This document shows positions 42,844 to 51,919 of a stretch of 64,000 nucleotides of DNA, piece after piece. This stretch comes from Mesorhizobium loti (lineage in GTDB: Bacteria; Pseudomonadota; Alphaproteobacteria; Rhizobiales; Rhizobiaceae), in contig AP017605.1 in NCBI GenBank assembly GCA_002356515.1, positions 6,557,020 through 6,621,019 on the forward strand, given 5' to 3'. Position numbers and translations under genes: made by a program. The stretch's first letter is position 1. Each line of letters opens with the position of its first letter. The notes beneath the pieces were generated by a model that saw only the letters and a program-made list of their open reading frames with translations, was not told where the DNA came from and made no database searches.

Positions 42844-43772
42844 TGGTAACCGCGGTTGGAATCGACATAGGCGGCAGCCTGGTCAAGCTCGGCGTCGTCG
42901 ACGGTTCGGGCAAGGTGCTCGCACGGGATGCGGTGCCTGTGCATCGGGACATCGAATTCGCCGAATTCGTGCATCTGGTGACCGAGGCAACCGAAGAGTT
43001 GAGGCGGGCATTTCCCGATATCGCCGCCATCGGCATCGGCGTGCCGGGCACGCCAAATCCCGAGACCGGCATGCTCAACGGTCGCTGCCCGGCGATCCCG
43101 GCACTGCTCAAGGGGTCGCTATCAAAGCTGTTCTCGATCCGCTTCGGCGTGCCGGCCGTTGTCCGCAACGATGCCGTCAGTGCCACCCATGGCGAAATGC
43201 GCCACGGCGCCGGGCGTCCATTCTCGCGCTTTGCGCTGCTGACACTCGGCACCGGCATTGGCGGCTCGATGGTCATCGACCGCAAGGTCATCGATGGCCC
43301 TGACGGACTGCCGCCGCAGTTCGGCTGCATCTCGCTCGACCCGGCCCGCACCGACATCGCCGATCCTGTACCGGGCATGGTCGAGAACCTCGCCAGCGCC
43401 CGCGCGCTGGTCAACCGCTATCGCCAGCTCAAGCCGGACAGCGACGCCAAGGATGCCGAAACCGTCGTCGACCTCGCCAAACAAGGCGATGCAATCGCGC
43501 TGCAGGTCGTCGACGAGGTGGCGCGCTGGCTCGGCCAAATGATCGGCATCATGTCGAACATGCTCAACATCGAGGCGGCGATCATCGGCGGCGGCCTGTC
43601 GCTGGCCGGTCCCTTCTTCATCGACCGCATTGCCAAAAATGTCAGGGATTTCGTGCTTCTGAAGCCCGGCCGTCCGCCGGTGATCGTTGCGGCCGAGCAT
43701 GGCAACGATGCCGGCGTGATCGGCACCGCGGCTCTGGCGCTCGACATGTTTGCGCCCACGGCAAAGGAATAG
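42843..43772 (+). CDS. ROK-family sugar kinase-like protein without the zinc motif
   Basis: A 309-residue ROK-fold protein: phosphate loop GIDIGGSLVKLGVVD, GIGVPGTPNPETG, catalytic-region VRNDAVSATHGEMRHG and LTLGTGIGGSMVIDRKVIDG. The usual ROK zinc signature (His plus the CxCGxxGC cluster) after that block is absent: the sequence runs PPQFGCISLDPARTDIADPV. It has no DNA-binding domain, so it is an enzyme-type member, probably phosphorylating the imported sugar. ATG at 42843 is coupled to the SIS gene. Confidence 0.88.
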   Translation: MVTAVGIDIGGSLVKLGVVDGSGKVLARDAVPVHRDIEFAEFVHLVTEATEELRRAFPDIAAIGIGVPGTPNPETGMLNGRCPAIPALLKGSLSKLFSIRFGVPAVVRNDAVSATHGEMRHGAGRPFSRFALLTLGTGIGGSMVIDRKVIDGPDGLPPQFGCISLDPARTDIADPVPGMVENLASARALVNRYRQLKPDSDAKDAETVVDLAKQGDAIALQVVDEVARWLGQMIGIMSNMLNIEAAIIGGGLSLAGPFFIDRIAKNVRDFVLLKPGRPPVIVAAEHGNDAGVIGTAALALDMFAPTAKE

Positions 43773-43776
43773 CGCC

Positions 43777-44868
43777 ATGGCCGATGTCGAACTGCGCAAA
43801 GTGTCCAAGAGTTTTCAGAACCTGAAGGTCGTGCACGACATCGATCTCGACATTGCCGAGGGCGAGTTCGTCGTCCTCGTCGGCCCTTCCGGTTGCGGCA
43901 AGTCGACGACGCTGCGCATGGTGGCCGGACTGGACCGGCCGAGCGGCGGCGAGATCCATATTGGCGGCAGGCTGGTCAACGACGTTCAGGCCAGGGACCG
44001 CGACATCGCCATGGTCTTCCAGAGCTATGCACTCTATCCGCAAATGACGGTAGCGCAGAACATGGCTTTCGGCCTGCGCATCCGCAAGGTGCCGGATGCC
44101 GAGGTGACGCAACGCATCGCCCGTGTCGCCCACATCCTCGATCTCAGCGAGCTTCTTCACCGCAAGCCGCACCAGCTCTCCGGCGGCCAGCGCCAGCGCG
44201 TTGCCATGGGCCGCGCCATGGTGCGCCAGCCGAAAGTCTTCCTGTTCGACGAGCCGCTTTCCAACCTCGACGCCAAGCTCAGGGTCAAGATGCGCGCCGA
44301 GATCAAGAAGCTGCACCAGATGGTCGCCACCACCACGGTCTATGTCACCCATGACCAGGTCGAGGCGATGACCTTGGCCGACCGCGTGGTGGTGATGAAC
44401 AAGGGACGCATCGAGCAGATCGGGCCGCCCAACGACCTCTACCATGAGCCGGCGAGCCGTTTCGTCGCCGGTTTCATCGGCAGCCCCGGCATGAATTTCT
44501 TCAAGTGCCGCCTGGAAGCGCGCGGCGACAGGCTGGCGGTGGTGCTCGGCGACGGCACGGCACTCGCCGTGCCGGCTTCACGCACCGCGCGCTATGCCGG
44601 CCATGTCGGGCGCGAGCTCGAATTCGGCCTGCGTCCCGAGCACATCACCGAGCAGCGCGAGCGGCCCGACACCGTCGACATCAAGGTCCCGGTCGAGGTT
44701 GTCGAACCGATGGGCATGGAGACGCTGCTGCATGTGCTGGTCGCCGGCGCGGAGGCGACGGCGCGCATCGATCCCGCGGCGACACCGAGGCCTGGCGAGA
44801 TGGCGACGCTGTCGCTCGGCATGGGCCACATGCACCTGCTCGACCTCGAAAGCGGCAAGGTGCTCTGA
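43777..44868 (+). CDS. Sugar ABC transporter ATP-binding protein (MalK/UgpC type)
   Basis: A 363-residue ATPase: Walker A GPSGCGKSTTLRM, signature LSGGQRQRVAMGRAM, Walker B VFLFDEPLSNLD and H-loop VYVTHDQVEAMT. A C-terminal TOBE/MalK regulatory domain (about 240-363) follows. It energises the permease pair at 39971-41742. ATG at 43777, 4 bp after the ROK stop; last gene of this operon. Confidence 0.95.
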   Translation: MADVELRKVSKSFQNLKVVHDIDLDIAEGEFVVLVGPSGCGKSTTLRMVAGLDRPSGGEIHIGGRLVNDVQARDRDIAMVFQSYALYPQMTVAQNMAFGLRIRKVPDAEVTQRIARVAHILDLSELLHRKPHQLSGGQRQRVAMGRAMVRQPKVFLFDEPLSNLDAKLRVKMRAEIKKLHQMVATTTVYVTHDQVEAMTLADRVVVMNKGRIEQIGPPNDLYHEPASRFVAGFIGSPGMNFFKCRLEARGDRLAVVLGDGTALAVPASRTARYAGHVGRELEFGLRPEHITEQRERPDTVDIKVPVEVVEPMGMETLLHVLVAGAEATARIDPAATPRPGEMATLSLGMGHMHLLDLESGKVL

Positions 44869-44935
44869 GACGCCGAGGCTCCAACACAGGCCAAAAACGG
44901 GCCCGCCACACATCCGCGTGTCAAAACGCAAAGAC

Positions 44936-44959
44936 AATATATTATCCGTTGACAAATAT
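44936..44959. promoter_or_regulatory. 24-bp regulatory element, copy A (upstream of potA-type gene)
   Basis: AATATATTATCCGTTGACAAATAT-type element matching 21 of 24 positions with 49651-49674. It contains TTGACA (44949-44954), which can also serve as a -35 box with a weak AATTTT 17 bp later. It lies in an AT-rich island 98 bp before the transporter operon. The shared element suggests control by the FCD regulator at 48874. Confidence 0.65.
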
Positions 44960-45056
44960 AATTTTGGAGCGAATTTTTAGGTGCGGCGCCAGACGACCGT
45001 AGTGGCCCGCGATATGCAGGGACATCTCTTAAACGCAGTCCAGGAATGTGCCGGCC

Positions 45057-46055
45057 ATGATCGACATCCACAGCGTGTCAAAGTCCTTCGTGACCCGGGA
45101 TGCCGATCCGGTGCATGCGCTGAAGGACGTCACCCTCGAAATCTACGACAATGAGTTCTTCACGCTGCTCGGCCCGTCGGGCTGCGGCAAGACGACTTTG
45201 CTACGCCTGATCGCGGGCTTCGAGGCGCCGAGTTCGGGCGCCATCCGCATCGCCGGCAACGACGTCGCCGCGCTGCCGCCGCAGAAGCGGCCGGTCAACA
45301 CCGTGTTCCAGAGCTACGCGCTGTTCCCGCATATGAGCGTCGCCGAGAATGTCGCCTTCGGGCTGGAAATGCAGAACGCGCCGAAAGCGCTGATCGACGA
45401 GCGCGTCCGCGAAGCGCTCGAAATGGTGCGGCTCGAAGGCTTTGCCACGCGGCGTCCGGCACAATTGTCGGGCGGCCAGCAGCAGCGCGTCGCGGTGGCG
45501 CGCGCGCTGGCGCCGAAGCCCAGCGTGCTGCTGCTCGACGAACCGCTATCGGCGCTCGACCTCAAACTGCGTAAGGGCATGCAGAGCGAGTTGAAGCGGC
45601 TGCAGCGCGAAACCGGCATCACCTTCGTGCTGGTCACCCACGACCAGGAGGAGGCGCTGGCCATGTCCGACCGCATCGCGGTGATGCGCAGCGGCGACGT
45701 GCTGCAGGTTGGCACGTCGCGGGACATCTACGACAATCCGCAGGATCGTTTCGTCGCCGACTTCATCGGCGAGTCCAACCTTTTGCCTGGTGCCGCGCTT
45801 GGTCGGGATCCGGCAAAGACGATCGTCGTGCGCCCCGAACACATCGTCGTGTCGCCGGTAGCGGACGGCACGAAGGGGCACGCCACGGGCGCGGTCTCCG
45901 CCATCACCTTCCTTGGCTCCGACACGCCCTACGAGGTTGTGCTGGAAGAGGGGGCAAAACTGCACTCGCGCTCGCGCGGCGGTGCAGCACTCGCGACAGG
46001 AGACAAGGTCGTCGTCGACTGGGCACGGCACCTCGAACGCGAGCTGGCGAACTGA
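45057..46055 (+). CDS. PotA-type ABC transporter ATP-binding protein
   Basis: A 332-residue ATPase of the spermidine/putrescine-type (PotA) group: Walker [18 protein letters not shown]-loop [50 protein letters not shown] and a C-terminal TOBE domain. ATG at 45057 is used; a GTG at 45048 is in frame but too close to the AGGA. First gene of a potABCD-like operon; the substrate cannot be told from sequence. Confidence 0.93.
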   Translation: MIDIHSVSKSFVTRDADPVHALKDVTLEIYDNEFFTLLGPSGCGKTTLLRLIAGFEAPSSGAIRIAGNDVAALPPQKRPVNTVFQSYALFPHMSVAENVAFGLEMQNAPKALIDERVREALEMVRLEGFATRRPAQLSGGQQQRVAVARALAPKPSVLLLDEPLSALDLKLRKGMQSELKRLQRETGITFVLVTHDQEEALAMSDRIAVMRSGDVLQVGTSRDIYDNPQDRFVADFIGESNLLPGAALGRDPAKTIVVRPEHIVVSPVADGTKGHATGAVSAITFLGSDTPYEVVLEEGAKLHSRSRGGAALATGDKVVVDWARHLERELAN

Positions 46056-46056
46056 G

Positions 46057-46926
46057 ATGGGTCCGAACCGCACCTGGCTCCTGATTGCGCCGGCCATCCT
46101 GGTCATCGGCATCTTCATGGTGCTGCCGCTGTTCCTCGCCGTCGCCTATTCCTTCATGACCGCCAACCCCTATGGCGGCGTCACCCAGCCTGCGACTTTC
46201 GACGCCTATCTGCAATTCCTCTACCAGCGCGACTTCGACGACAGTCTGGTGTTCTCGCCGAGCTACGCGCTGATCATCCTGCGCTCGATCTATCTGGCGA
46301 TCGCCACCACTTTGATCTGCCTCGTGCTCGGCCTTCCCGTCGCCTGGTACATCGTCTGCCAGACGCCCGAGCGCCGGCGCATCCTGCTGTTTGCCGTCAC
46401 GCTGCCATTCTGGATCAACACGCTGATCCGCACCTATTGCTGGATCCTGATCCTGCGCGACGAAGGCCTGGCGAACGGCGCATTGCGCAGCGCCGGCATC
46501 ATCTCCGATCCGCTGCCGCTGCTCTACAATGACGGCTCCATCCTGCTCGGCCTCGTCTACACCTTCCTGCCTTTCATGGTGCTGCCGATCTATTCGACGT
46601 TGGAGCGCATCGATCCAAGGCTGATCGAGGCCGCGCACGACCTCTACGCCAGCCGCAGCGCCGTCTTCCGCCGCATCGTCTGGCCGCTGGCGCGGCCCGG
46701 CGCGCTGGCCGGCGCCACGCTGGTCTTCGCGCCGGCGCTCGGTTCCTTCCTGGCGCCGGACCTGCTCGGCGGCGGCAAGAAACTGCTCATCGGCAGCCTG
46801 ATCCAGATGCAGTTCACCTCGTCGCGCAACTGGCCGTTTGGGGCGGCGCTGTCGACCGTCGTGACGGTCGTCGTGCTCACAGTCTTCGTCATCCGCTCGC
46901 GCAAGGTACAGGAGGACCGGCGATGA
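46057..46926 (+). CDS. PotB-type ABC transporter permease
   Basis: A 289-residue permease with six helices (first at about 8-30) and the EAA loop RLIEAAHDLYASRSAVFRRIVWPLA. PotB-like landmarks are LPFWINTLIRTYCWILIL and FAPALGSFLAPDLLGGG. ATG at 46057 is 1 bp past the ATPase stop; an upstream in-frame start inside that gene is not credible. Confidence 0.94.
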   Translation: MGPNRTWLLIAPAILVIGIFMVLPLFLAVAYSFMTANPYGGVTQPATFDAYLQFLYQRDFDDSLVFSPSYALIILRSIYLAIATTLICLVLGLPVAWYIVCQTPERRRILLFAVTLPFWINTLIRTYCWILILRDEGLANGALRSAGIISDPLPLLYNDGSILLGLVYTFLPFMVLPIYSTLERIDPRLIEAAHDLYASRSAVFRRIVWPLARPGALAGATLVFAPALGSFLAPDLLGGGKKLLIGSLIQMQFTSSRNWPFGAALSTVVTVVVLTVFVIRSRKVQEDRR

Positions 46927-47726
46927 ACGGCGCCAAACCCTTCGACTGGCGGCACACGCCCGGCCTGTCGGCCTACACCGCGCTGATCTTCGTGTTCTTC
47001 TACGCGCCGCTGCTGATCCTGGTGATCTATGCCTTCAACTCGAGCCGGCTGGTCACCGTCTGGTCCGGCTTCAGTTTCAAATGGTTCGTCGCGGTGGCCA
47101 ACAATGGCGCGATCCGCGATGCCGCCTTCAACAGCGTCGTCATCGCCATCGTCGCCACCATCGCCTCGACCGCGATCGCCACGGCCGGCGCGCTGGCGCT
47201 GGAACGCGGCCGGCTGCGCTTCGGGCGCGGGGCGGCGACAGCGCTGATCGCCATGCCGCTGGTGGTGCCGGAGATCGTCGTGGCGATCACCACGCTGATC
47301 TTTTTCTCGGGGCTCGGCATGCATCACGGGCTGATCAACCTGATGATCGCCCACACCGTCTTCTGCATCCCGTTCGCGCTGCTGCCGATCCAGGCGCGGC
47401 TGCGCGACATGGGCGGCACGCTGGAGGAGGCGGGGCGCGACCTCTATGCCGATGAGTGGCGGCTGTTCCGACGCGTCACGCTGCCCTTGCTGGTGCCGGC
47501 AATCTCGGCCGGCGCCATCATGGCCTTCGTCGTCTCACTCGACGATTTCCTGATCTCGATGATGGTGTCGAGCGCCGGCTCGACCACGCTGCCCGTCTAC
47601 ATCTACGGCATGATGCGGCTTGGCGTGACGCCGGAGGTCAACGCCATTTCCACCATCCTGCTTGCCGTTTCCATCGTCTTCGTCGCCGCGGCCCTGCTCG
47701 TCGGACGGCGCAACAGACTTGCCTAG
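46923..47726 (+). CDS. PotC-type ABC transporter permease
   Basis: A 267-residue permease. The start YTALIFVFFYAPLLILVIYAFNSS and the pattern LEEAGRDLYADEWRLFRRVTLP (EAA loop), followed by FVVSLDDFLISMMVSS, are typical of PotC. The gene overlaps the PotB-type gene by 4 bp (ATGA). Confidence 0.94.
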   Translation: MNGAKPFDWRHTPGLSAYTALIFVFFYAPLLILVIYAFNSSRLVTVWSGFSFKWFVAVANNGAIRDAAFNSVVIAIVATIASTAIATAGALALERGRLRFGRGAATALIAMPLVVPEIVVAITTLIFFSGLGMHHGLINLMIAHTVFCIPFALLPIQARLRDMGGTLEEAGRDLYADEWRLFRRVTLPLLVPAISAGAIMAFVVSLDDFLISMMVSSAGSTTLPVYIYGMMRLGVTPEVNAISTILLAVSIVFVAAALLVGRRNRLA

Positions 47727-47757
47727 AAAAATAAGACCAGACCAGAGGAGAACGACC

Positions 47758-48804
47758 GTGACCAAATGGAAAGAAGGATTTTCATCACTAGCCCTGGCCG
47801 CCGCCATGATGGGGGCGATCACCACCGGTGCACTGGCGGACGCCGGCGAACTGCACATCTACAACTGGACCGACTACACATCGGACGAAATGATCAAGAA
47901 GTTCGAGGCCGAGACCGGGATCAAGGTGACCATCGACACCTACGATTCCAACGAGACCGCGCTCGCCAAGCTGAGTTCCGGTGCTGCCGGCTACGACGTG
48001 ATGATCATCAGCAACGATTTCGTGCCGATCTTCGTCAAGCAGAAGCTGTTCCAGGAGGTCGATGCGGCGGCGATGCCCAACTTCAAGAATGTCGATCCGA
48101 AATGGCAGCACCGGCCCTGGGATCCGGATGCGAAATACACCGTGCCATGGGTATGGGGCACAACCTCCTATTCGGTCGACACAGCCGTCTACAAAGGCCC
48201 GACCGACAGCCTGAAGCCGCTCTTCGATCCGCCGGCGGAACTCAAGGGCAAGGTCGGCATGTTCGGCTCGCCGACCGAGGTGATCTCGCTGGCGCTCGTC
48301 TATCTCGGCAAGGACCAGTGCAACAGCAATCCGGCCGACCTCAAGGAACTCGATGCCTTGCTCGAAGCGCAGAAACCCTTCGTGAAAGTCTACAATTCCG
48401 ACGGCATCGTCGAGCGCCAGGTTGCCGGCGAGACGGTCATGCACGAGCAATGGTCGGGCAAGGCGCTGGCGACACGCCAGCAGAAGTCGACGGTCAAATA
48501 CGTCTACCCCAAGGAAGGCGTTGTTGGCTGGATGGACAATGTCGCGGTACCGACGACGGCGCCCAATCTCGACAATGCCAAGAAATTCCTGAACTTCCTG
48601 ATGGATCCCGAAAACATCGCGCTGCAGCAGAAATACACCGGCTACCAGAGCGGGATCGCCGGATCGAACAAACTGCTCGCGCCGGACGTTGGCGGCTCGC
48701 CCGAATTCAATCCGCCGGCCGATCTCAAGATCACCTTCGCGCCGTCATGCGACGAGAAGGCGATCCGCGCCTATGACCGGATCTGGACGAACCTGCGCCA
48801 GTAG
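47758..48804 (+). CDS. PotD-type periplasmic substrate-binding protein
   Basis: A 348-residue family-1 extracellular binding protein. The signal peptide ends around TGALA-D, and LHIYNWTDYTSDEMIKKFEAE is the hallmark PotD start. VPWVWGTTSYSVD and VVGWMDNVAVPTTAPN follow. GTG at 47758 with GAGGAGA upstream is chosen; a longer in-frame start at 47662 lies inside the permease gene. Last gene of the operon, before a strong terminator. Confidence 0.93.
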   Translation: MTKWKEGFSSLALAAAMMGAITTGALADAGELHIYNWTDYTSDEMIKKFEAETGIKVTIDTYDSNETALAKLSSGAAGYDVMIISNDFVPIFVKQKLFQEVDAAAMPNFKNVDPKWQHRPWDPDAKYTVPWVWGTTSYSVDTAVYKGPTDSLKPLFDPPAELKGKVGMFGSPTEVISLALVYLGKDQCNSNPADLKELDALLEAQKPFVKVYNSDGIVERQVAGETVMHEQWSGKALATRQQKSTVKYVYPKEGVVGWMDNVAVPTTAPNLDNAKKFLNFLMDPENIALQQKYTGYQSGIAGSNKLLAPDVGGSPEFNPPADLKITFAPSCDEKAIRAYDRIWTNLRQ

Positions 48805-48816
48805 GCCGCGACGAAA

Positions 48817-48844
48817 AAACGCCGCCCGTTCGCGGGCGGCGTTT
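48817..48844. terminator. Rho-independent terminator, probably bidirectional
   Basis: Stem CGCCGCCCG / CGGGCGGCG with a TTCG tetraloop, flanked by an A-run on the left and GTTTGTTT on the right, so it can act on both strands. It is 13 bp after the PotD-type gene and also lies downstream of the convergent FCD regulator. Confidence 0.93.
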
Positions 48845-48873
48845 GTTTCTGTCCGAGGAGATCGAATGAAACC

Positions 48874-49575
48874 CTATGCCCGCTCGATCGTCTTGCGCGC
48901 CGGCAAATCGTCGGCTTCGGCCGCCAGCAGGATGTCGGTGGTGACGGCCAGATGCGCCGCCAGCAAGTCGCACGCCTTCTCCGCATCGCGGTCGAGCACA
49001 GCATTGGCGAGGTCCTGATGTTCCTTGCTGATGTTGCGGGCTTTTGGCGCCAGCGAGACCGAGCGGCGGCGGTAGCGTTCGCTCTGGTCGTAAAGCTGGT
49101 CGCGCAGGCGCAGCAGCCAGCGGCTGTCGCAGCCGGCGACCAGCGCCTTGTGGAAGGCCGCGTGCGCGGTCGCCCATTCGTCGCTCGAATGCACGGGATC
49201 GTCGGGCGTATGCTCGGGCGTGCGCGACAGCCGGTGGAGTGCCGCGACCAGTTGCGATTCCCAGGCGACATCGCCGACCTCGATGGCGCGGCGGATGCAG
49301 AGCGTTTCGATCTGGATGCGCGTCTTGGTGAGGTCGACCAGATCCTCCGCCGAGATCGGGGCGGCGCGAAAGCCGCGCTGCGGTTCAGCCACGACGAGAC
49401 CTTCGGAGGTCAGCCGCGACAATGCCTCGCGGATGGCGCCGAGGCTGACCGACAGCCTGTCGCACAGCTCCTGGACCTTGAGCCGGCTGCCGGGCGCGAT
49501 CCGGCACGACAACAGGTCGGCGCGCAGATCCTCATACGCGCCCTGGGTGAGATTGATCGAGCCTTCCCTAGCCAT
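48874..49575 (-). CDS. GntR-family transcriptional regulator, FCD type
   Basis: A 233-residue regulator: winged HTH (about 10-75: GSRLKVQELCDRLSVSLGAIREAL, LTSEGLVVAEPQRGFRAA) and an all-helical FCD domain (about 85-215) with the metal-ligand-type pattern AHAAFHKALVAGCDS and later EHQDLANAVL. Such proteins sense small carboxylates. It lies between the PotABCD-type operon and the divergent FAH/amidohydrolase operon, both preceded by the same 24-bp element, and is the likely regulator of both. Confidence 0.92.
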   Translation of the reverse strand: MAREGSINLTQGAYEDLRADLLSCRIAPGSRLKVQELCDRLSVSLGAIREALSRLTSEGLVVAEPQRGFRAAPISAEDLVDLTKTRIQIETLCIRRAIEVGDVAWESQLVAALHRLSRTPEHTPDDPVHSSDEWATAHAAFHKALVAGCDSRWLLRLRDQLYDQSERYRRRSVSLAPKARNISKEHQDLANAVLDRDAEKACDLLAAHLAVTTDILLAAEADDLPARKTIERA

Positions 49576-49650
49576 TCGTTTGCCTGCGGGCGAATCCGTC
49601 CTTCGAGGGGCCTTGATACATTATCCCATCAGAAAGTCAGAATGCAAAAT

Positions 49651-49674
49651 AATATATTCTCTGTTGACAGATAT
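49651..49674. promoter_or_regulatory. 24-bp regulatory element, copy B (upstream of FAH operon)
   Basis: AATATATTCTCTGTTGACAGATAT, 21 of 24 bases identical to copy A at 44936. The core TCTGT-TG-ACAGA is a perfect dyad. It also contains TTGACA (49664-49669). It lies between the divergent FCD regulator (start 49575) and the FAH gene (start 49712), so it can control both. Confidence 0.68.
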
Positions 49675-49711
49675 ATAATTTCTCAACAAAGTCCAGTCTT
49701 CACGAGCAAGG

Positions 49712-50605
49712 ATGAGGCCAGTGCGATTTGCAGCCTATAAATCGTCGCGGGGACCCGGGCTGGCGATTGCCTTGCCGGCAGGCGAGTTCCGCGGCATCGA
49801 CGCCAGCGATGCGATGTTTCCGGGATGGCTGGCTGAGCTGATCGCCGAAGGCACGCCGGCACTCCAGGCCGCCGGCGAGAAGCTGGCCTGCGGGCGAAAG
49901 ATCGATGCGAAATCCGTCGAATGGCTGCCGCCGATCGCAAGACCCGGCAAAGTCATCTGCGTCGGCCTGAACTATGTCGACCATTCGATCGAAAGCGGCT
50001 TCGTGCCGCCGACCTATCCGACCTTGTTCGCCCGTTTCTCGACCAGCCTGATCGGCCATGGCGCCGCGATCCGCCGGCCGGAGGCCTCGATCCAGCTCGA
50101 TTATGAGGGCGAGATGGTGGCGGTCATCGGCAAGGCCGGCCGCCACATTGCGCCCGCCCAGGCGCTCAGCCATGTCGCCGGCTATTCCATCTTCAACGAC
50201 GGCTCGATCCGCGACTTCCAGACCAAGGCGCCGCAATGGACCGTCGGCAAGAATTTCGACGGCACCGGCTCCTTCGGGCCGATCTTCGTCACGGCGGACG
50301 AACTGCCGCCGGGCGGCAAGGGCCTGCGCATCCAGACGCGGCTCAACGGCGAGATCGTCCAGAACGCCTCGACCGACGACATGATCTTCGATGTCGTCTC
50401 GCTGATCTCCATCATCAGCGAAGCGATCACGCTCGAACCCGGCGACATCCTCGTCACCGGCACGCCGTCCGGCGTCGGCGTGGCGCGCAAGCCGCAGCTC
50501 TTCATGAAGCATGGCGACATCTGCGAGGTCGAGCTGGAAGGCGTCGGCATCCTGTCCAATGTCGTGGCCGATGACGTCATCGCAGCCCAGGCCGTCAACC
50601 AATAA
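49712..50605 (+). CDS. Fumarylacetoacetate hydrolase (FAH) family protein
   Basis: A 297-residue FAH-fold enzyme that hydrolyses or decarboxylates a beta-diketo or 2-oxo acid using Mg. Motifs are LNYVDHSIE, LDYEGEMVAVIGK (metal-binding Glu/Asp), FNDGSIRDFQ, WTVGKNFDGTGSFGP and TGTPSGVGVARKP. ATG at 49712. First gene of a catabolic operon with the amidohydrolase and V4R-like genes. Confidence 0.92.
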   Translation: MRPVRFAAYKSSRGPGLAIALPAGEFRGIDASDAMFPGWLAELIAEGTPALQAAGEKLACGRKIDAKSVEWLPPIARPGKVICVGLNYVDHSIESGFVPPTYPTLFARFSTSLIGHGAAIRRPEASIQLDYEGEMVAVIGKAGRHIAPAQALSHVAGYSIFNDGSIRDFQTKAPQWTVGKNFDGTGSFGPIFVTADELPPGGKGLRIQTRLNGEIVQNASTDDMIFDVVSLISIISEAITLEPGDILVTGTPSGVGVARKPQLFMKHGDICEVELEGVGILSNVVADDVIAAQAVNQ

Positions 50606-50633
50606 CCCTCGCCAACTCCGAAAGGACGAAGTC

Positions 50634-51908
50634 ATGACAAGAGTGATGTTCCGAAATGCCATGATCTGGGACGGCACGGGCGCTGACGCCTATCCGGCCG
50701 ATCTGCTGGTCGACAATGGCCGCATCGTCACCATCGCGCGCACGCCGGGACAATTGTCGGGCGAGGGCGCGACGACGGTCGAGTGCCGCGGCATGACGCT
50801 GATGCCGGGCCTCGTCGAAGGCCATGCCCATATTTCCTTCGGCGGTGCGATCAAGGATTCCGATCTCGGCCTGATCCCGCCGGAAGAACATCTGCTGCTC
50901 ACGATGCGCAACGCCAAGACCTTGCTCGACCATGGTTTTACCAGCGCCTACAGCGCGGCGACCTCGAAGCTCCGCCTCGACATCGTCATCCGCAACGAGA
51001 TCAACGCCGGCCGCTTGCCGGGCCCGCGCATGCGCGCCGGCAGCCCCGAGATCACGGTCACTGGCGGCCTCGGCGACGAGCGCCAGCAGCACATGTATCA
51101 CGAGAGCTTCGGCATGATCGCCGACGGCGTCGAGGAGATCACCAAGGCGGTGCGGCTGTGCTGCCGAGAAGGCGCCGACAACATCAAGATCAACATCTCC
51201 GGCGATGATCTCAGCCCCGCCGCGCATGGCGGCCTCACCGTCATGAGCGAGGCCGAAGTGCTGACGGCCGTGCAGGTGGCGCGCGACTTCGGCAAGAAGA
51301 TCAACTGCCATGCCCGTGCCGCCGGTTCGGTCAAGCGCGCGGTGAAGTGCGGCGTCGACGTCATCTACCACTGCGAATCCGCCGATGAGGAGGCGCTCGA
51401 TGCGCTGGAATCGGCCAAGGACCGCATCTTCGTCGGCCCGGCCATCGGCATCATCTACGGCACGCTCTATGAGGGCGAGCCCTTCGGCTTCACCCATGAG
51501 ATGGCGGTGAAGTTCGGCATGCAGCGCATCCTCGACGATAGCCGCAAGGTCTACACCGAACTGCGCAAGCGCGGCGTGCGCGCGCTGATCGGCGGCGACT
51601 ACGGTTTCGCGCAGACGCCGCAGGGCACCAACGCGCGGGATCTGAAGCATTTCGTCGACCTCTTGGGATATTCGCCCAGCGAAGCGCTGCAATGCGGCAC
51701 CCGGCTCGGCGGCCAGGTGATGGGCCTCGGCGATGAACTCGGCATGGTCAAGGAAGGTTTTATTGCCGACCTGCTGCTGGTCAATGGCGACCCGCTGAAG
51801 GATCTCGACATGATGGTGCATGAGAAGAACCTCATCGTCATCATGAAGGATGGCGAGCTCTACAAGGATCACTCGGCCTCGGTCGCTTCGCAGCGGCAAG
51901 CGGCCTAG
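50634..51908 (+). CDS. Amidohydrolase-superfamily enzyme (prolidase/imidazolonepropionase-like)
   Basis: A 424-residue metal-dependent hydrolase. It begins with the small beta domain (NAMIWDGTGADAYPADLLVDNGR), followed by the metal motif VEGHAHISF (HxH), INCHARAAGS and IYHCES with further His ligands, then GGDYGF with the Asp. It ends with the second part of the beta domain (GFIADLLLVNGDP). The substrate is probably an amide or peptide-like compound imported by the PotABCD-type system (inference). ATG at 50634 has AAAGGA upstream. Confidence 0.92.
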   Translation: MTRVMFRNAMIWDGTGADAYPADLLVDNGRIVTIARTPGQLSGEGATTVECRGMTLMPGLVEGHAHISFGGAIKDSDLGLIPPEEHLLLTMRNAKTLLDHGFTSAYSAATSKLRLDIVIRNEINAGRLPGPRMRAGSPEITVTGGLGDERQQHMYHESFGMIADGVEEITKAVRLCCREGADNIKINISGDDLSPAAHGGLTVMSEAEVLTAVQVARDFGKKINCHARAAGSVKRAVKCGVDVIYHCESADEEALDALESAKDRIFVGPAIGIIYGTLYEGEPFGFTHEMAVKFGMQRILDDSRKVYTELRKRGVRALIGGDYGFAQTPQGTNARDLKHFVDLLGYSPSEALQCGTRLGGQVMGLGDELGMVKEGFIADLLLVNGDPLKDLDMMVHEKNLIVIMKDGELYKDHSASVASQRQAA

Positions 51909-51919
51909 GCCAGCACATC

